Assembly: GCA_003586115.2 (NCBI GenBank)
Contig: QVOM02000090.1
Span: 14,302,566-14,366,565 of the forward strand
Direction: 5' to 3'
From: Salvator merianae
Taxonomy: Eukaryota; Chordata; Lepidosauria; Squamata; Teiidae
Length of the DNA: 64,000 nt
The first letter of the stretch is position 1, and every line of letters starts with the position of its first letter. Below are positions 12,426-25,100 of the stretch, one piece after another. The translations under genes and the position numbers were made by a program. The notes below the pieces were generated by a model. The model worked only from the letters and a program-made list of their open reading frames with translations, ran no database searches and was not told the origin of the DNA.

Positions 12426-14127
12426 TAGTTCAGGTGAATCTGGGGGATACAACTGAGCCCCCAGGGCCAGTGATATACAAAATGATCCAATTGTTCCCTA
12501 TGCTTTGTTCTCCACTTCCCTTCTTCTGCTCTGCTCTGCTCTGTTTTATCACTCAGGTTGATCAGAAGCATGAAACCCCTTGTTAAGTATCCAATCCTAA
12601 CCAATTTTCAGAAAATGTCTCAGGTTGAACAACCTGTTTCTGCACTTTCAAATATGCTATGATTTTTCAGAGATTGCTATAGCCCACAAATTGGATACTT
12701 ATACTTACTTTACTTACATAGATACTAAACATTTATCGTCCCCAATATTTTTTCAGGTATTGGCATTTTGAATAGCCTGTAGTGGTATGTTTGCTATACC
12801 CTGAATAAAGGAAATGTTATCATTCTGAGGGTCTGACTATTTATCAACTCCTTTTAATAAATCGTTAAGGAAAAAAATTATTATAAAAGGGTCATAAAAC
12901 AATTTGTATAGCTTTGCATGATCTAATTGCCAGAATTTGGAAACGTTCCCTCTTCAGAATAACAGCTCTCATGATTCTTAGCCAAAGCAAAGATTTTAAA
13001 GTGTACAAAAATAAATAATATTTTCAATCTTTTTGGATTGTGGAAGTAAGCAAAAATCTCTCTCCCCTTCTTCTTCCCAATTCTTCTCCCCTATGACAAG
13101 TAGAGAAGGGAGGGAAGGGAAAAGAAGGGGTAAAAATCCCTGGAAGTTTTAGGTTTCTTCTTGGTTTTGGGTTTTGGGTTCATTGACCGCTTTTCTTACT
13201 CAACCACTGTGTGGCCACGCAAGTATTAAGTGCTTGCCTCCTTCTACAGTTTCACAAAACAGTAATCGCAGGGGGAAACCATGTTGCTAGATGCCCAGGC
13301 TGGGGGTCACCGAAAGGAGCCCGTGTGAGCCGCCTTTTGCAAACAGGTTCCCAGCTGCACGGCGCCTTTTTTCATTCCCCGCCTGAACAGCTGAGAAAGC
13401 CTGACAAAAGTTTGGCCAAAGACTGGAAGATGAGCTCACAATTCACGGGAAGACACTGATACTGCTCAGGAATAAATCTGGTTCAAAAATTCTGCACGCA
13501 GAAGCACAGGCCCACGCTGCTCACGGCAGCCTTTGGCTAAGCTGACAACCTTTCCATCTTGAACGGATTTATTTAGCATTACACAAAGATCATCCTTCTG
13601 TGTTATTGATCCATGCTCTTCCTGGCAGGCGCAGGAACTTGGTTAGTCAGCCGGTAACGGGCACGGCGTCCTGCCCTGGCACCAGCCGGGTTTGCCAAGG
13701 GCTGCCTTTTTGACATGGAACTAGGAGTGGACTCCGACAAGAACGCCTCTGTCAGCCACAGGCATCAGCTCCGAGTCAGCTTAATTGCGGCACAGCAAAC
13801 TTCTAGCCGAGGAGGCAACGTTTGCGCTTCTTCCAGCAGAAACAGAGAGGGATCTTGGAGTGCCAGCTACCAATCTGGCGTGATAAAGATGTCAGCAGAG
13901 TGCCACTTAGATGCGCAGGAGAATTAACTGAGACCAGAAATTGTGTGAAATGCACAAGAAGGAAAAAGGATTCATTAAACTGTGCTTGCTGTGAAAACCA
14001 GCAGAAGAAAAAAACAGTCTCATCAATAATCCCATTTTATCAATACTTGGAAGAGAGAGGCTTAGCTGAAGAGCCCGTATTGCTTGGGGGCCAGGCAGAG
14101 GTAGGGGGCTTTAAACACAGGTTTCAA

Positions 14128-14215
14128 GAGCCACCAGGGAACATACTTGTGACGTGCTTTGGTGCACCACCGGAATGGGTCCCCCAGGAGTCCAGAAGGC
14201 AGAGGCATTCTGGAC
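14128..14215. repeat. Palindromic-core repeat (GGGACCC...GTGCACC family), copy 1
   Basis: Contains 'TTTGGTGCACCACCGGAATG' followed by GGTCCCCCAGGAGTCCAG, matching the copies at 29.2 and 30.8 kb. The left arm is degenerate here. Class of element unknown; probably a non-autonomous DNA transposon fragment. Confidence 0.55.
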
Positions 14216-15008
14216 TAGGCTGCGCTGGGCTGCTAGTCGACCCTAATGTTCTCTCTCAGGAATTGCTGTCTCCACCATGTCGCGCTCGGGTGCCAGACAC
14301 TGTCTGCCCTCTTCTTGACAGCACGATCCATGATTGTTAGCAAGCTGTGTTGCCCCAGAACCAGGCTGCCCCCCTCTGCTTATCAAAGTCCAGGCTATTC
14401 CCAGGATGGCTCTCCAAGAATCCAAAGGACATACTAGGCCTTTATTCCTCGGCTGCGCCATGGCCTCTGGCAAATGACCTCCAATGGGTAAAAGCAAAGA
14501 CACTCCGGTGTTGCTCTTGACGCCTGCGGTAGAAGTGATTTCCCACTAGCTCCTTCTGGGGTAGCTCCAGGGACTGAACCTGGGGACTTCTACCCCTCCC
14601 CAGCTCCTGGGATGGATACCTTGAGTTTTCATAGGATGGGCCATTTCTATTTATGGTACCTTTTGGTGGCCCAAAGGAGGTCCAAAGGGGGCGAGGTAAA
14701 AGGGGAAGGGGTTCAATCCATACAGTGAGAACAGTTGTGGCCCCCATATTAGCACCACACTTCAAATCTTGGGATGGGGTAGGACAGAAATCAAGTCCAA
14801 TGGGTACCTGATTGCAGAGAAGAAAAGTGTTACTATCCAGTTCAAAGCATTATTTTTATACACATTTGAAAGCTGTTGTGATGTCTCTGTGGTGTGTTCC
14901 ACCAGCCCCGTTTTTCTTCAGGCTAAACATGCCCAGGTCCTTCAATCTTTCATAAGGTCATGACTCAAATGTAATCCAAAGTTCTCTGTGGTCTCGGAAG
15001 AATAACTC

Positions 15009-15013
<5 letters not shown>

Positions 15014-15042
<29 letters not shown>
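15014..15042. repeat. (CA)n microsatellite
   Basis: About 14 perfect CA units. Confidence 0.95.
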
Positions 15043-15411
15043 CAGGCTTTGTGCAACCGTTGTGTTTGTTCCAATGGTTTGCTTTTCCTTCATGAGTTCC
15101 ATGGCCCCTTTTGTTTTCTTTATTTTCTTTTTTGCCAAAAATAAGCCTCTTTTTTTCTTTTCAAATTGCCTCCCCCCAGCTGTTCTTACCACATTTTACT
15201 CCTCTTGTGAATTGGACTTTACCAGCCCAAAGGATTTATAAAAAAAATCCAAATATGTCCTTTCAGCTGTGAGATTCCAAATTTTTTAGTGATGTCACTC
15301 ACTTATTTTCCTGTATTTAGAACCTTTATTTTAATGAAATAAAGAACAGATTTTAAAAATAATTTTTAAAAAGAAGAGGAGGAGGAATTTTACTAGCATT
15401 AAGTATCAAAA

Positions 15412-15732
15412 CAAGGAAGCAAATGGCGGGTCATTGTGCAAGACAGGATGATGGACTAGGTGGGCTGTGGTCTGATCCAGCAGGGCTCCCCATAGGTTCT
15501 TATACATTAGACAAGTTCACAGGGGACATGTATCTCAGTGGCTACTAGAATACATGCCCAGGTACCACCTCCAGGTTGCGGGGAGGATACCTCTAAAGCC
15601 CATCTGCAGAGAGTCAAGAGCAGGTAAAGATTTTGCCTTCATTTTCTGCCTGAGATGTCACTGTGCAAGACAGGATGAGGGACTAGGTGGGCTGTGGCCT
15701 GATCCAGCAGGGCTTCTCTTGTGTTCTTATGT
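15412..15732 (+). mobile_element. Two consecutive CR1-type LINE 3' ends
   Basis: A partial copy (about 15412-15504, ending 'GATCCAGCAGGGCTCCCC'...TTCTTATA) is followed at once by a second, fuller copy in the same orientation (about 15508-15732, from 'ACAAGTTCACAGGGGACATG' to 'CAGGGCTTCTCTTGTGTTC' and TTATG). The two share 'CAAGACAGGATGA' and 'GGACTAGGTGGGCTGTGG', so this is either a local duplication or two insertions at one spot. Confidence 0.72.
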
Positions 15733-16309
15733 AACCAGATTCCTCCCTGTTTCCTATAACTGAGAGCTTGCAATGCACAGCACAGCACTCTTTCATTATA
15801 CAAGCAACCATGGCAAGAGATGTCACGTACAGTAGATGTACAAATTCTTACCTCTTTTCCACTAAACAAGCAGCCTTTTGTTTATAAGATACTGCAGTGG
15901 CAGGGTAAGCAATGCCTATGGGAACTCATTACACAAGTTTCCACCTTCTGAGCAGTTTTCAGGGAATGGCCAAAGCTGATTTAACAAGGAAGAGCTATAT
16001 TTCTTCCTCGGCTGGGTTCAGCTGAAGTTCCTTGACCCACATCTGTCTTTCACAACCTCCAGGCCCAGGTCAAGTATCTGGCTTGCCTCTCCTGATTCAA
16101 ATGGATTAGAGATGCCTACTGATAGCACCTCACAGCAAAGGTTCCCTGGCATGCCGATGTGTTTTATGGCCTATGCAACATCGGGCAGAGGGGTAAGAGG
16201 AATAAGAAAGAGATGGATTCTGCTTGCTGACAAGCTAGACAGCCACCAGTGGGATGTACCTTCCCTTGCACTGGTACACGGAGCAGGATTTCTAGCTCAA
16301 GGTCAGCAG
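15733..16309. other. No recognised feature
   Basis: Unique-looking sequence; no exon, RNA gene or repeat recognised. Confidence 0.4.
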
Positions 16310-16471
16310 AGGTCCTTTCGACACTGGGCCTTATTCTGGATCATATCCCAAAATAGGGACCTGCCATCCACATACCAGTGCAGACTATGGCAGGTCATGC
16401 CCAGGACCTGTAGATGGCAGGTCCCTATTCTAGGTTATAATCCAGAATAAGGCCCAGTGTAAAAAGGGCCC
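16310..16471. mobile_element. Long-hairpin MITE, complete copy
   Basis: Two arms of about 60 nt are inverted copies of each other at roughly 87% identity by eye: left GGTCCTTT...GGGCCTTATTCTGGAT... to CTGCCATCCA, right TAGATGGCAGGTCCC... to CCAGAATAAGGCCC...AAAGGGCCC. They enclose a loop of about 40 nt with 'CCAGTGCAGACTATGGCAGG'. Related full or half copies are at 42.9, 36.1, 49.6, 50.7, 61.4 and 63.1 kb. There is no coding capacity. No convincing target duplication is seen here. Confidence 0.72.
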
Positions 16472-19400
16472 TCAGAGTCTCTTCCAATCCTATAATTCTC
16501 TGGCCAAAGAGAGATTTTAACTGCCTGGTTCATGCTGTTGAAGTCTTCCTTCATTCCACTACCAGAAATCTAAATTAACATTTTCTACAAACTTCAGGCA
16601 CCTGCAGTTCAACAAGCGAACATTTGAGATTTATCTGCTCGGAAACTTTGATTGCCATGGTGTTATTTATTTAATCTTTATTCTGTCCTGGGATTTTGGA
16701 GGATTTGTAGTGAGTACCTCCTCACAGAGTCAATAAAATCATTTACATCCCTTCTGATTATGACTTCTTATTGATCCTTCTCAGGCTGAAAAAGAGTAAG
16801 AGGAAAGATGATAATAAATTCGATTTAAGGAACTCTATATCCTTAGCCTGTCTAACACAGCTAACTCTTATTTCACAATAATCTTTTAATATTTACAGTT
16901 GTTGCCTGTCAGGTCACCTTGATTTTCTGTCTTTTTTTTAAAGGCATATATTTCGATTAATGTCTTGTCATTTTATAGGAATCCATATTTCATGTGCTTT
17001 TCACATTTGAACCATCTCTAAAAAATAAAAATTAAAAGGGGGGTAGGATATCTATGTGCAAAATTATTTGTGTACCAAATTGCTATGGGAAAGAACTTCT
17101 CTGCCTATTTCCCCAGTTATTTGAAACTAGTTTAGTTGACCTGAATGGTATACGAACATGGATGTAAGCCATTGCCAGTGCTTCTCGGGAGGGACCTCCA
17201 GGTGGGTAGGCTTTGGGGCTCACACCAAGCTATGCTCTCTGTGGATGCACAATCTGCCCTCCCATAAAGAGAAGACTCGCTTGAGGGCCTCCCTCGTTAG
17301 TTAAAGAGAGAGTCCACCAGTCAGGCTCTCAGGGTTTGTATTCATTGCATTTCTCCTGCCTTCTCCTTTCCATGCAGATCCCACTGATAAACATCTCTGA
17401 TTTTGGTGTGGAGAACTGCACCTGGAACAGCTATTTGTCTATCACCCATGCTTGCTTCACCATCCTCCCTCAGCAGGTTATCAGCTCGAGGTCTTTGCTG
17501 TTTTTGTGCAGTCAAATCCCACCTCCTCCTGGATGTGCAGGCTTTATTGGCACTGTGACGCACCAATTCTCATAGAGCAATTGCAGTGCAAAAGGACACA
17601 CCTTACTGCCTGCTAGTAATGCATTAAGTCCCGATTGTGTCTTAATCTCTTAAATGGGATAACAGGGCATTTAATTAGAGCAGAAGATCATGGGAAAAGG
17701 AAACCCAAACATTAACAGTGAACAACCAGACAAGCAGAATGTCATGATGAATTTTTAGCATCAAATGGAATTAATTTGCCAGAGTTCCCTTGTTAAAAGC
17801 CAGAGCCTTGCATCTTGTGTGTATTAAACAAAGGAGGAGTCAGAAAGCACTTGAGCAATCAAGTTAAATGTACAATGGACGCATTTCTTCTCAGCCACCC
17901 CCTCCCTAAACAAATCTGATTCTTTCTTCCAGCCATGAATATTTCTATTTCAAGACATAGCCTTATTAATTCTTAATTAAGTGCACATCAGAGGCAGTCT
18001 CTTCATGGCTTGAACTAATGAGGAGCAATCTGACCTAATCACTGGATCTGTAGACATTCTTCTTGGCCTATTACCTGGCTGAGCAATGTGGCCAGCAGTT
18101 CTGTTCCCATCAGAGTGTCTCTTTGCAACCTGGTCCAACAGATCAACCAATCTATTGAACGGAATATCTCTTGCAAGCTTGCTCTGTGCCTGAAACTTTG
18201 CATCCTACTATGCTAATTGCTAAGTGGATCTCAACAATTAGACAATTGGCAAAGAGTCATTTCCTCATCATCAAACAGATGGTTGACTAGTAAGAGAAAA
18301 GATTATCTTTTAGGGGTGCAATGTGACAAAACGGTGGTACCATGGACAGCTCCAAACGGGGCTTATGCATGAATCTCCATCGGCATTGAGTGAGATGTTG
18401 CTCCAGTCCTGGTCATCTTCAGACTGACCCTTAATAGGAGCAGAAGCTCTGGCTCAAGGACTGAATCTCTGGCCACTAAAAGGGAGCAGTTTGCCTTAAA
18501 AGCATTTGGGAGCATTTGGATTGTTACTGAGTTTGGTGTTGAACCACTGCTGCACTCTAATCATGCTTTTGGTCTCAGTCTGCATGGCATGAGGGGTTCA
18601 TCTTGTTTTCTCTTGCTGCCATCAGTTCCACCTTAGCTACAGACCACCTACTCTTCCTTGAACTGTGTAGATCAATCTAGCTATAATTAAAATTGTTCTT
18701 GTCCTCTCCAAGCCATTTTTAATTGTTAAAGTAATCTTTTTTCAAGCTTTTGACTCATGTCTTTATTGCTTAGATATTTTTCCCCGGATTGTAACTGGAG
18801 AGATAATTTAATCTGCAACATCTTCCCACCCTTACCTATTCCACCAACATGCTTTAGGAGAGTTCCTGGGGCCCCTTGCACAGGCCTTGAAGTATTGCCT
18901 CTGAATCAGAGAAGAGATTTTTTGTGTGCTTTCCTGCCTCTTGCTTTGAAGTGGTGAAGATTGGGGGTGGGGGGCAGATCCGCTTGTTAAGTTCTGAACT
19001 TTGGCATATATGACCAACCTCATTGGCAGCACACGCATGAGTGGGGAATTACGGCACACACCTCTTCGCTGATCAGACAGCGTGAGGGACAGAGATTAAG
19101 AGCATCCTAGTGTTTAGAATTTAATTTCTGCTCAGCACATTACTTCAGCCACTGAGTACCTTGATGCTTGGCAGAGAAGCAAGTGGAGGTACTGTGCTGC
19201 ATTCTAATAGAGACCCTTGGTGGGAAGGAGGGACAGTCAAAGGCGCTCCCAAATGATTTCCTGAAAGAAGTTCTTTGCTCTTTGAGTGGCAGCATGACAG
19301 GGAAGATATCAGCACTCATGACATTTAGCCAGCCGCTGCTGCTCTGCACAGAATCTAGAAACCACCATTCATGGAGAGACCAAATTATGCACAAGAAGAA

Positions 19401-22141
19401 GAAGAAGAAGAAGACAAGAAGAAGAAATCCAGTAGGCTTTCTGATAATCTTATTTGGCAGACTGCTAGTCACTATTCTTGGCCTTCAGTTCTGGAGAGGA
19501 CTGGAAAGAAGAGGAGGTATTTCCCGAACAGAGATTGACCCCTGCCACCAACCCACCCAAGCTACAAGATGGAGCCTGGTTTGAATCCCCTTTCATTTAA
19601 CCCATTCTTCACCGTTCCCCCGTAGCAGGCTTCACTAGCTGCGGAACAGGGTGACGAGACTTTAAGCAAAGGTGGTTCCTGCTCCGTAATAGCGTGCCTA
19701 GAATAGCAAGCCTTCATAAACTTCTGGAATGGTTTTGTTTGTTGCTGAGCAACAAACTTCTCAGGATTCGAGTGTCCATTTTGCCACATTTTGACTGAAT
19801 TAGAACTTTGGCTGAATTTTGGAGCATCCCTTTTGAGCTCCGGGGACTGTAATATTTGGTTGGCAAACAAAGTGACGATGGCTGCCGGATCTCTTCTGCT
19901 CCACCCCGACCAACCTGTTGCCTTTGAGGACAGGATCCGACCCTGCTGACAGTACCAGCAGTGATATGTGGCTGCCAATCCAGTCAGTGCCGGAGCATCA
20001 AATGGTGGGAGAGACACCAGGCCCTTTGCTCTTGGCAGCATGAGGCCTTGGGCATTTGGAGCTTCTGCTCATGACCAAAGCAGACGGATCCAGAGCAGCT
20101 GCTTTCTTCTTGGTTCAGTTGTCCCAGACGCATGTAGGGCAGAAGGTTCTGACATTTGTGACAAAGTGCGAAGGGATCCGCCTGGTGAGAATGTGGCCTC
20201 AGGCTGAGCTGTGAGAAGGCAGGGAAGAGAGAGGAAGCAGTAAAAGCTCATCCACCATCTGCTTAAGTATGAACTAAGACAAGGTGCAAATAAACATAGC
20301 AGCCCTGTGCCACTTGTCATCGTGACATTTTTTATTAAAAAAAAAAAAATCAACTTTGATCTTAACCAGAGAAGCTTTCAATCACTTCGGGTCCATTGGT
20401 ATGCAGTTCCAGTCCTACAGAGTGTTATTTGCTTGATTTTTGATCTTGCATGATACCCCAACGGAGTTTCCCTAGTTTTGGATCCATAGTTACCTCCTCA
20501 TTTCTTGGCTGCATTCTTTTTTGGTTTGTTTTTGTTTTTTTATTAAATTGGTTTTTTTACAAAATCAAAACAAATTACAAATAAAGCACCCACCCCCTAA
20601 CGTAATCTGACACATATGGAAGGTTGCTAACACATGAATTCTTTCCTGACCACACCCTGCTCCCCTCACCAAATATTCCACTATCCCCTTCCATTTTCCT
20701 CTCAAATCTCCCATTTATTTCTTGACTGCATTCAATCCACTGCCATTTTGCATTGTTGACGCGGTGTTGAAAAATCAGGTTGTCCTCCTACCCGCTCAAG
20801 TTCAAGTGGTGAAGGAACCGGCGGTGGTTTTTGGCTTGCCTTTCATGTCTGCAGATGATGGCCAGGTGGTCTGTGATGCCTCTTGTGGACTGACTTCGAA
20901 GCCCACCCACAAATTGTCTCCTAATCTCTCTTCTGTGCTCTCCACGAGCTGCTACTGCCTCACGCTTGCGGCTTCCCAGGAACCTGTGGGGTAGCCAATC
21001 TGAAAATAGGCTGCGGATGTAGACAGGCCTCGGTTCTGATTCAAGGGGGCTTTTCTCTGAGCAAAACAGGGAATCATCTTTTAAGAGTGTTTGTGCAGCA
21101 AACATCCTGCCAGACTTGAAATAGAGCATGCAAATTATAATTGAGTCCCATTCATTCCAAAATGTGATCTTAAGCAGGAACTTTGTGGAGCATTTGACTG
21201 TATTCATAGATGCTAAGAGAGCCTTTAATTGCTCTCTTTTAATCAGATCCCACTCCTAATGAAAAACAGCCATGCTAGCAGCAAACGCCATATCTCATGG
21301 AACATTGCTCATAAAGTTTATTAACATTTTGTTGTCCAACGTCTCATAAACCACTTAGTGATAAGACATTAGGAAACAATGGATGACCATAAGACTTGCC
21401 GCTTCTCATTCCTAGAATGTGTCATTGCATTATCTTTGCAACAGTGGGTGAAACAGTATCTTGTTTTATTTAATGGCATATAAATTACTGCTGACTAATT
21501 TATACTGAGCCTCTCGTAGGATTTGGTCCATCTGCCCAGTAAGATTAATCTGTCAGGCTGATTGGAGTCTTTCCCTCTGGCCATAAATGATTTTCAAGTT
21601 GTTACGGCTCTTTCACAACTCAGTTGATTAACTGGGATTTTGCAACCGTCAAACAAAATAGCTAAGCAGTAAATTGTAATCAAACAGAGCAGCTTGAAAA
21701 GTTGCATGCTTGCAAATTGGTTCTAGGTCTGAAACAAGGCTGTGGTTTTGTACATAACTTTCCTAAATAGGAGGAACAAAGAATTTGTTCCCAACCATCA
21801 TCTAGAGAAGAAGCAGCTGCAAGAAACTTGTTCCCTTGCTCCCTCCCAGAAGGCCACTTGGATACTGCTAAGGGATGGGTAAACAGCATGGGTGGAAGCT
21901 GAATGCAGGGGAACTCATTCAGCCTGATCAAGCCGGCCTCTTTGAGAGGTCCCATGGAGTACTGGATTGGACACAGCTGGACAGAGCCTCAAGAAAGACT
22001 GCGGGTGTTTCGACTTAACTTGCCATCTAAATTCAGGGCATGCAGTTCCTCTCCTATAGCTGACCCTGTCACTCTAAAATGACGTAACCCAGAACAAGTG
22101 TATGCTAATTAAGAAAAAGAAGTGTTCTGAAAAAATGACTC
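16472..22141. other. No gene seen; unique A/T-rich DNA, possible regulatory block
   Basis: About 17580-18300 is unique-looking, A/T-rich and free of recognised repeats; it includes 'TTATTAATTCTTAATTAAG', a homeodomain-type cluster. About 21210-21680 is similar. The interrupted AAG array at 19388-19427 is a microsatellite. At 20335-20349 there is a short poly(A). No exon recognised. Confidence 0.4.
19388..19427. repeat. (AAG)n microsatellite
   Basis: An interrupted array of AAG/GAA triplets. Confidence 0.9.
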
Positions 22142-22168
22142 CATCATCATCATCATCATCATCATCAC
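22142..22168. repeat. (CAT)n microsatellite
   Basis: About nine perfect trinucleotide units. Confidence 0.95.
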
Positions 22169-25100
22169 CTTTATATTAAAGGTACATTTAAAAAAAAAAT
22201 AAAGTGCAGATCAAATTTTTGCATCCCGCCTTTTTTTGTAAGTTGTCATAGCTGTAGTGGAAACAGACCCTAAGTTTAACTTAATCCCCCCAAACTTTAG
22301 AGTTTTCTGTTTTCTTAAAAACAACAACAGACAAAGCAGCTGTTTCGTGTTCATCCAATTGCCTGTTTTAATTTGCTTCAATTTAAGTTGCCAATTTAAA
22401 TCAGCAAGAGGAAAATCTTCGATTTAAGTTGTCAATTGTAATCGTGTTGTCAATTTGTATTTTTTAGTATATGCCCTTAAGGACTCAGCAGCATTGGTTG
22501 AAGAAACCATAAAGACAGGTTGGGGAGGCTTTTTGCCGTTGACACAGAAGTAGCTAAGAAGGTTCATTTCAGAAATCTTGCCGGATAAATATGCATGAAT
22601 AAAGATCGGACCCCACAATTCTATGATTCTATGAATTCAGAATATGGGGACTGGACCATCTGGGTCTTCTCTTGCTGCCCTACTCAATGCTGTAGCCCCT
22701 TGTGGTTTGGGGTTTCATGCCAGGACTGGGCCATGGTTCTTCCCTTATTGCAGCAACCAGCTCACCTCCCAACACCAAGCTGGTCTGACCCAATCTGCGT
22801 GGCACCCTATTTTGATCCAACATCCTGCCAAGGCTCTCCGCCTACTGATTCCTCCTACCACCAGGACCAAGCAGTCCTGAGTCTCTGCAACATCTCCAGG
22901 CTAATAACGCGGTGATCTGCATTGTGTCCTTGGTGGCTGTTTCAGCTCTGAGTGAGTCTGCAGTTTATCACAAGAGGGCAAAGCAAGCCCCACTGTCCCA
23001 AGGCACAAGAGGAAATAGGAAATTATGAAAACTTGATTTGCATTTTCTTTTTCAAAAAGGAACTGAATATATAAAACTGAGAGCAGATAATGAATTTCTT
23101 TCCCCTTCAAGATGAGGCTGATGACAGGCCCATCTCTGGAGTTTTGTGGGAAACTCTGGTCTCCATCTTACTATGCATCACAATTTGTTCCTGCTTGTCT
23201 TCTTCCTGTCCATTAGGAAACCCCTGCCTAAGACCACCCCAATCTGTCTTAATCACAGCCTAGCATGTTCTGTCTTCTATTCCAACAACTCTATGTTTTA
23301 GTGAGAGGGAGGGAGGGAAAGAACAAAAAGAAGGAAATGTATACTCTTTCCTACAATATTAAAACTAGGCTCCCCCCTCCTAAAATTGATTGATGGTTAA
23401 CTCAACGTGTCATTAACTTGTGGAACTTCCCAAGACGTGCTGCATGTGTGACTGTTATATTTCATGTCTTTACATAGATTTTGCTAACTAAAACTCTCCA
23501 CAGTTATCAATTGAGCTCATCTATTAATTGACAGTTTATGTGCATGTATAAAATTTTGGTTCAGATCTGCTACTATTAATCACTGAGGATCATGAATCAA
23601 TTCTGCAGTCCTCTGTGCCTGATAATATTAGATTTTTGTCATCATCTACAATTAAGTGATGTCCAAAATGCACAGTACTGGATCTACAATAAGAGCATAT
23701 TCAATATTCTGTACGCTATACTTGTTTTAATAAATACTTTAAAAAAAAAAGTTAATAAATAAATCTTGTCATTTGGCAAAACAAATTCCAAGATAAATGA
23801 AAATGTTCAAAAAAAAATGAATGGATCCTTCCTTCTCCAGATTTCTAGGCAATGAACCGTGATTGATTTGCATTGGATGAACCAATACCGATTCCAGGGC
23901 AGTATTTTCCTAAATAAGGGACTGCTGCATTCGTAGGAATCCACTCAAGAAGCAGCAGCTTTGCAAAGTTCTCAGAGCAAAACTTTGCCCATGAGCTGCT
24001 CCAAAAAATCCTCGAAAGGATGTGGCATTTGGGACCTTCTGCAAGAAAAACCCCATGCTTGAGAGCAGATCTTGTGACCACTGCCAGTGGTCTTTTAAGT
24101 CTCTTCTTCACTGCAGCCTCTGGCTTGCCAGTACCTGAAACTGGAGGAAAGTAAATAGGCAGGAAGGGGAAAAAAAGAAGAGCAAACCCACAGGATTATA
24201 TTACCTAGTGATGTTATTACATTCCCTTGGGGGCTGTAGAATTCACAAGTGCATATAAAAGAGCCCATTTAGGAAGGCAGTCCATAACATCCATGATGTA
24301 ATATGCATATTATCCTCAAGTAACTGTAGAACTCATTTCTACTACTATAGGAATCAAAGCCTCCCTCTTTTCTTTTTTTTCCCCACCTAGAGGCAACTCC
24401 CCCATAAAACAGCACAGCTCACGCTGTAACCTGGAAGAGGATTTTCACTGCGTTGGCAAGATAGCAACCTAGGCATGTTCCCAGAGGGACTTTTGCTAAA
24501 AATAATTTTTAACCTCGTCTTCCTCCAGAGTTTCTAGGGGAAAAAATTAATGTATGACACATTTATTTAAAGTACATAGCGCTGCTTTTTAAAGGGTTAG
24601 TGTAACAAGAGTGAGAAAAACTGTACAACAGGAAAATGTTTACAGCAAAATCAGTGCATAAATACAGGAAGCCTTCCAGGTTAGGGACTTTAATTAATGT
24701 GCATCTACCTAAATCTCTCTTTGCCAGTCCAGGATTTGCCGAGAAATGCAGCTTTCCTTCAGCGTGACAAAGAGGTGCTCCACATACGTGGAAAATGCCT
24801 GTATCTGGTTGCACAGAACTATGTTCCAACCCATTCATCTGAAAGACCAGGCTTAAGAAAGTGCAGGAACCTGTCCACTTCCTTTGAAAGGTCAGCACGG
24901 TGCTGTATCAGTCCAGTCCTGGGCCCAAGAAAAGGTGCAAAGCAACTGGGAAACACTACCATATGAAGGAGGGAAAATCGAGGACCTAGGATAAGGCCAG
25001 GAACAATTTGGAGCTGAGAAAAGCCTCTTCACTTAATGGAAAAGCATTCACTCACCGACTGACCGAAGATGAGCTGGGAAAGGAATAAATTGTGCAGAGA

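Larger units (their letters stand above)
12426..15411. other. No gene seen; a palindromic repeat copy and a CA microsatellite inside
   Basis: Unique-looking A/T-rich DNA up to about 13.2 kb, then mixed-composition sequence with several open frames lacking any recognised domain. It contains the palindromic-core element at 14128-14215 and the (CA)n run at 15014-15042. Confidence 0.4.

Noticed and set aside
17294..17566. Pyrimidine tract and CAG near 17377 followed by an open frame, resembling a splice acceptor with exon
   Set aside because: The downstream frame has no recognisable protein similarity or good donor; such acceptor-like sites are common in introns and intergenic DNA.
22617..22634. 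ATTCTATG twice, as a CR1 3' end
   Set aside because: The body of a CR1 element is not recognisable upstream, so the words alone are too short to call.
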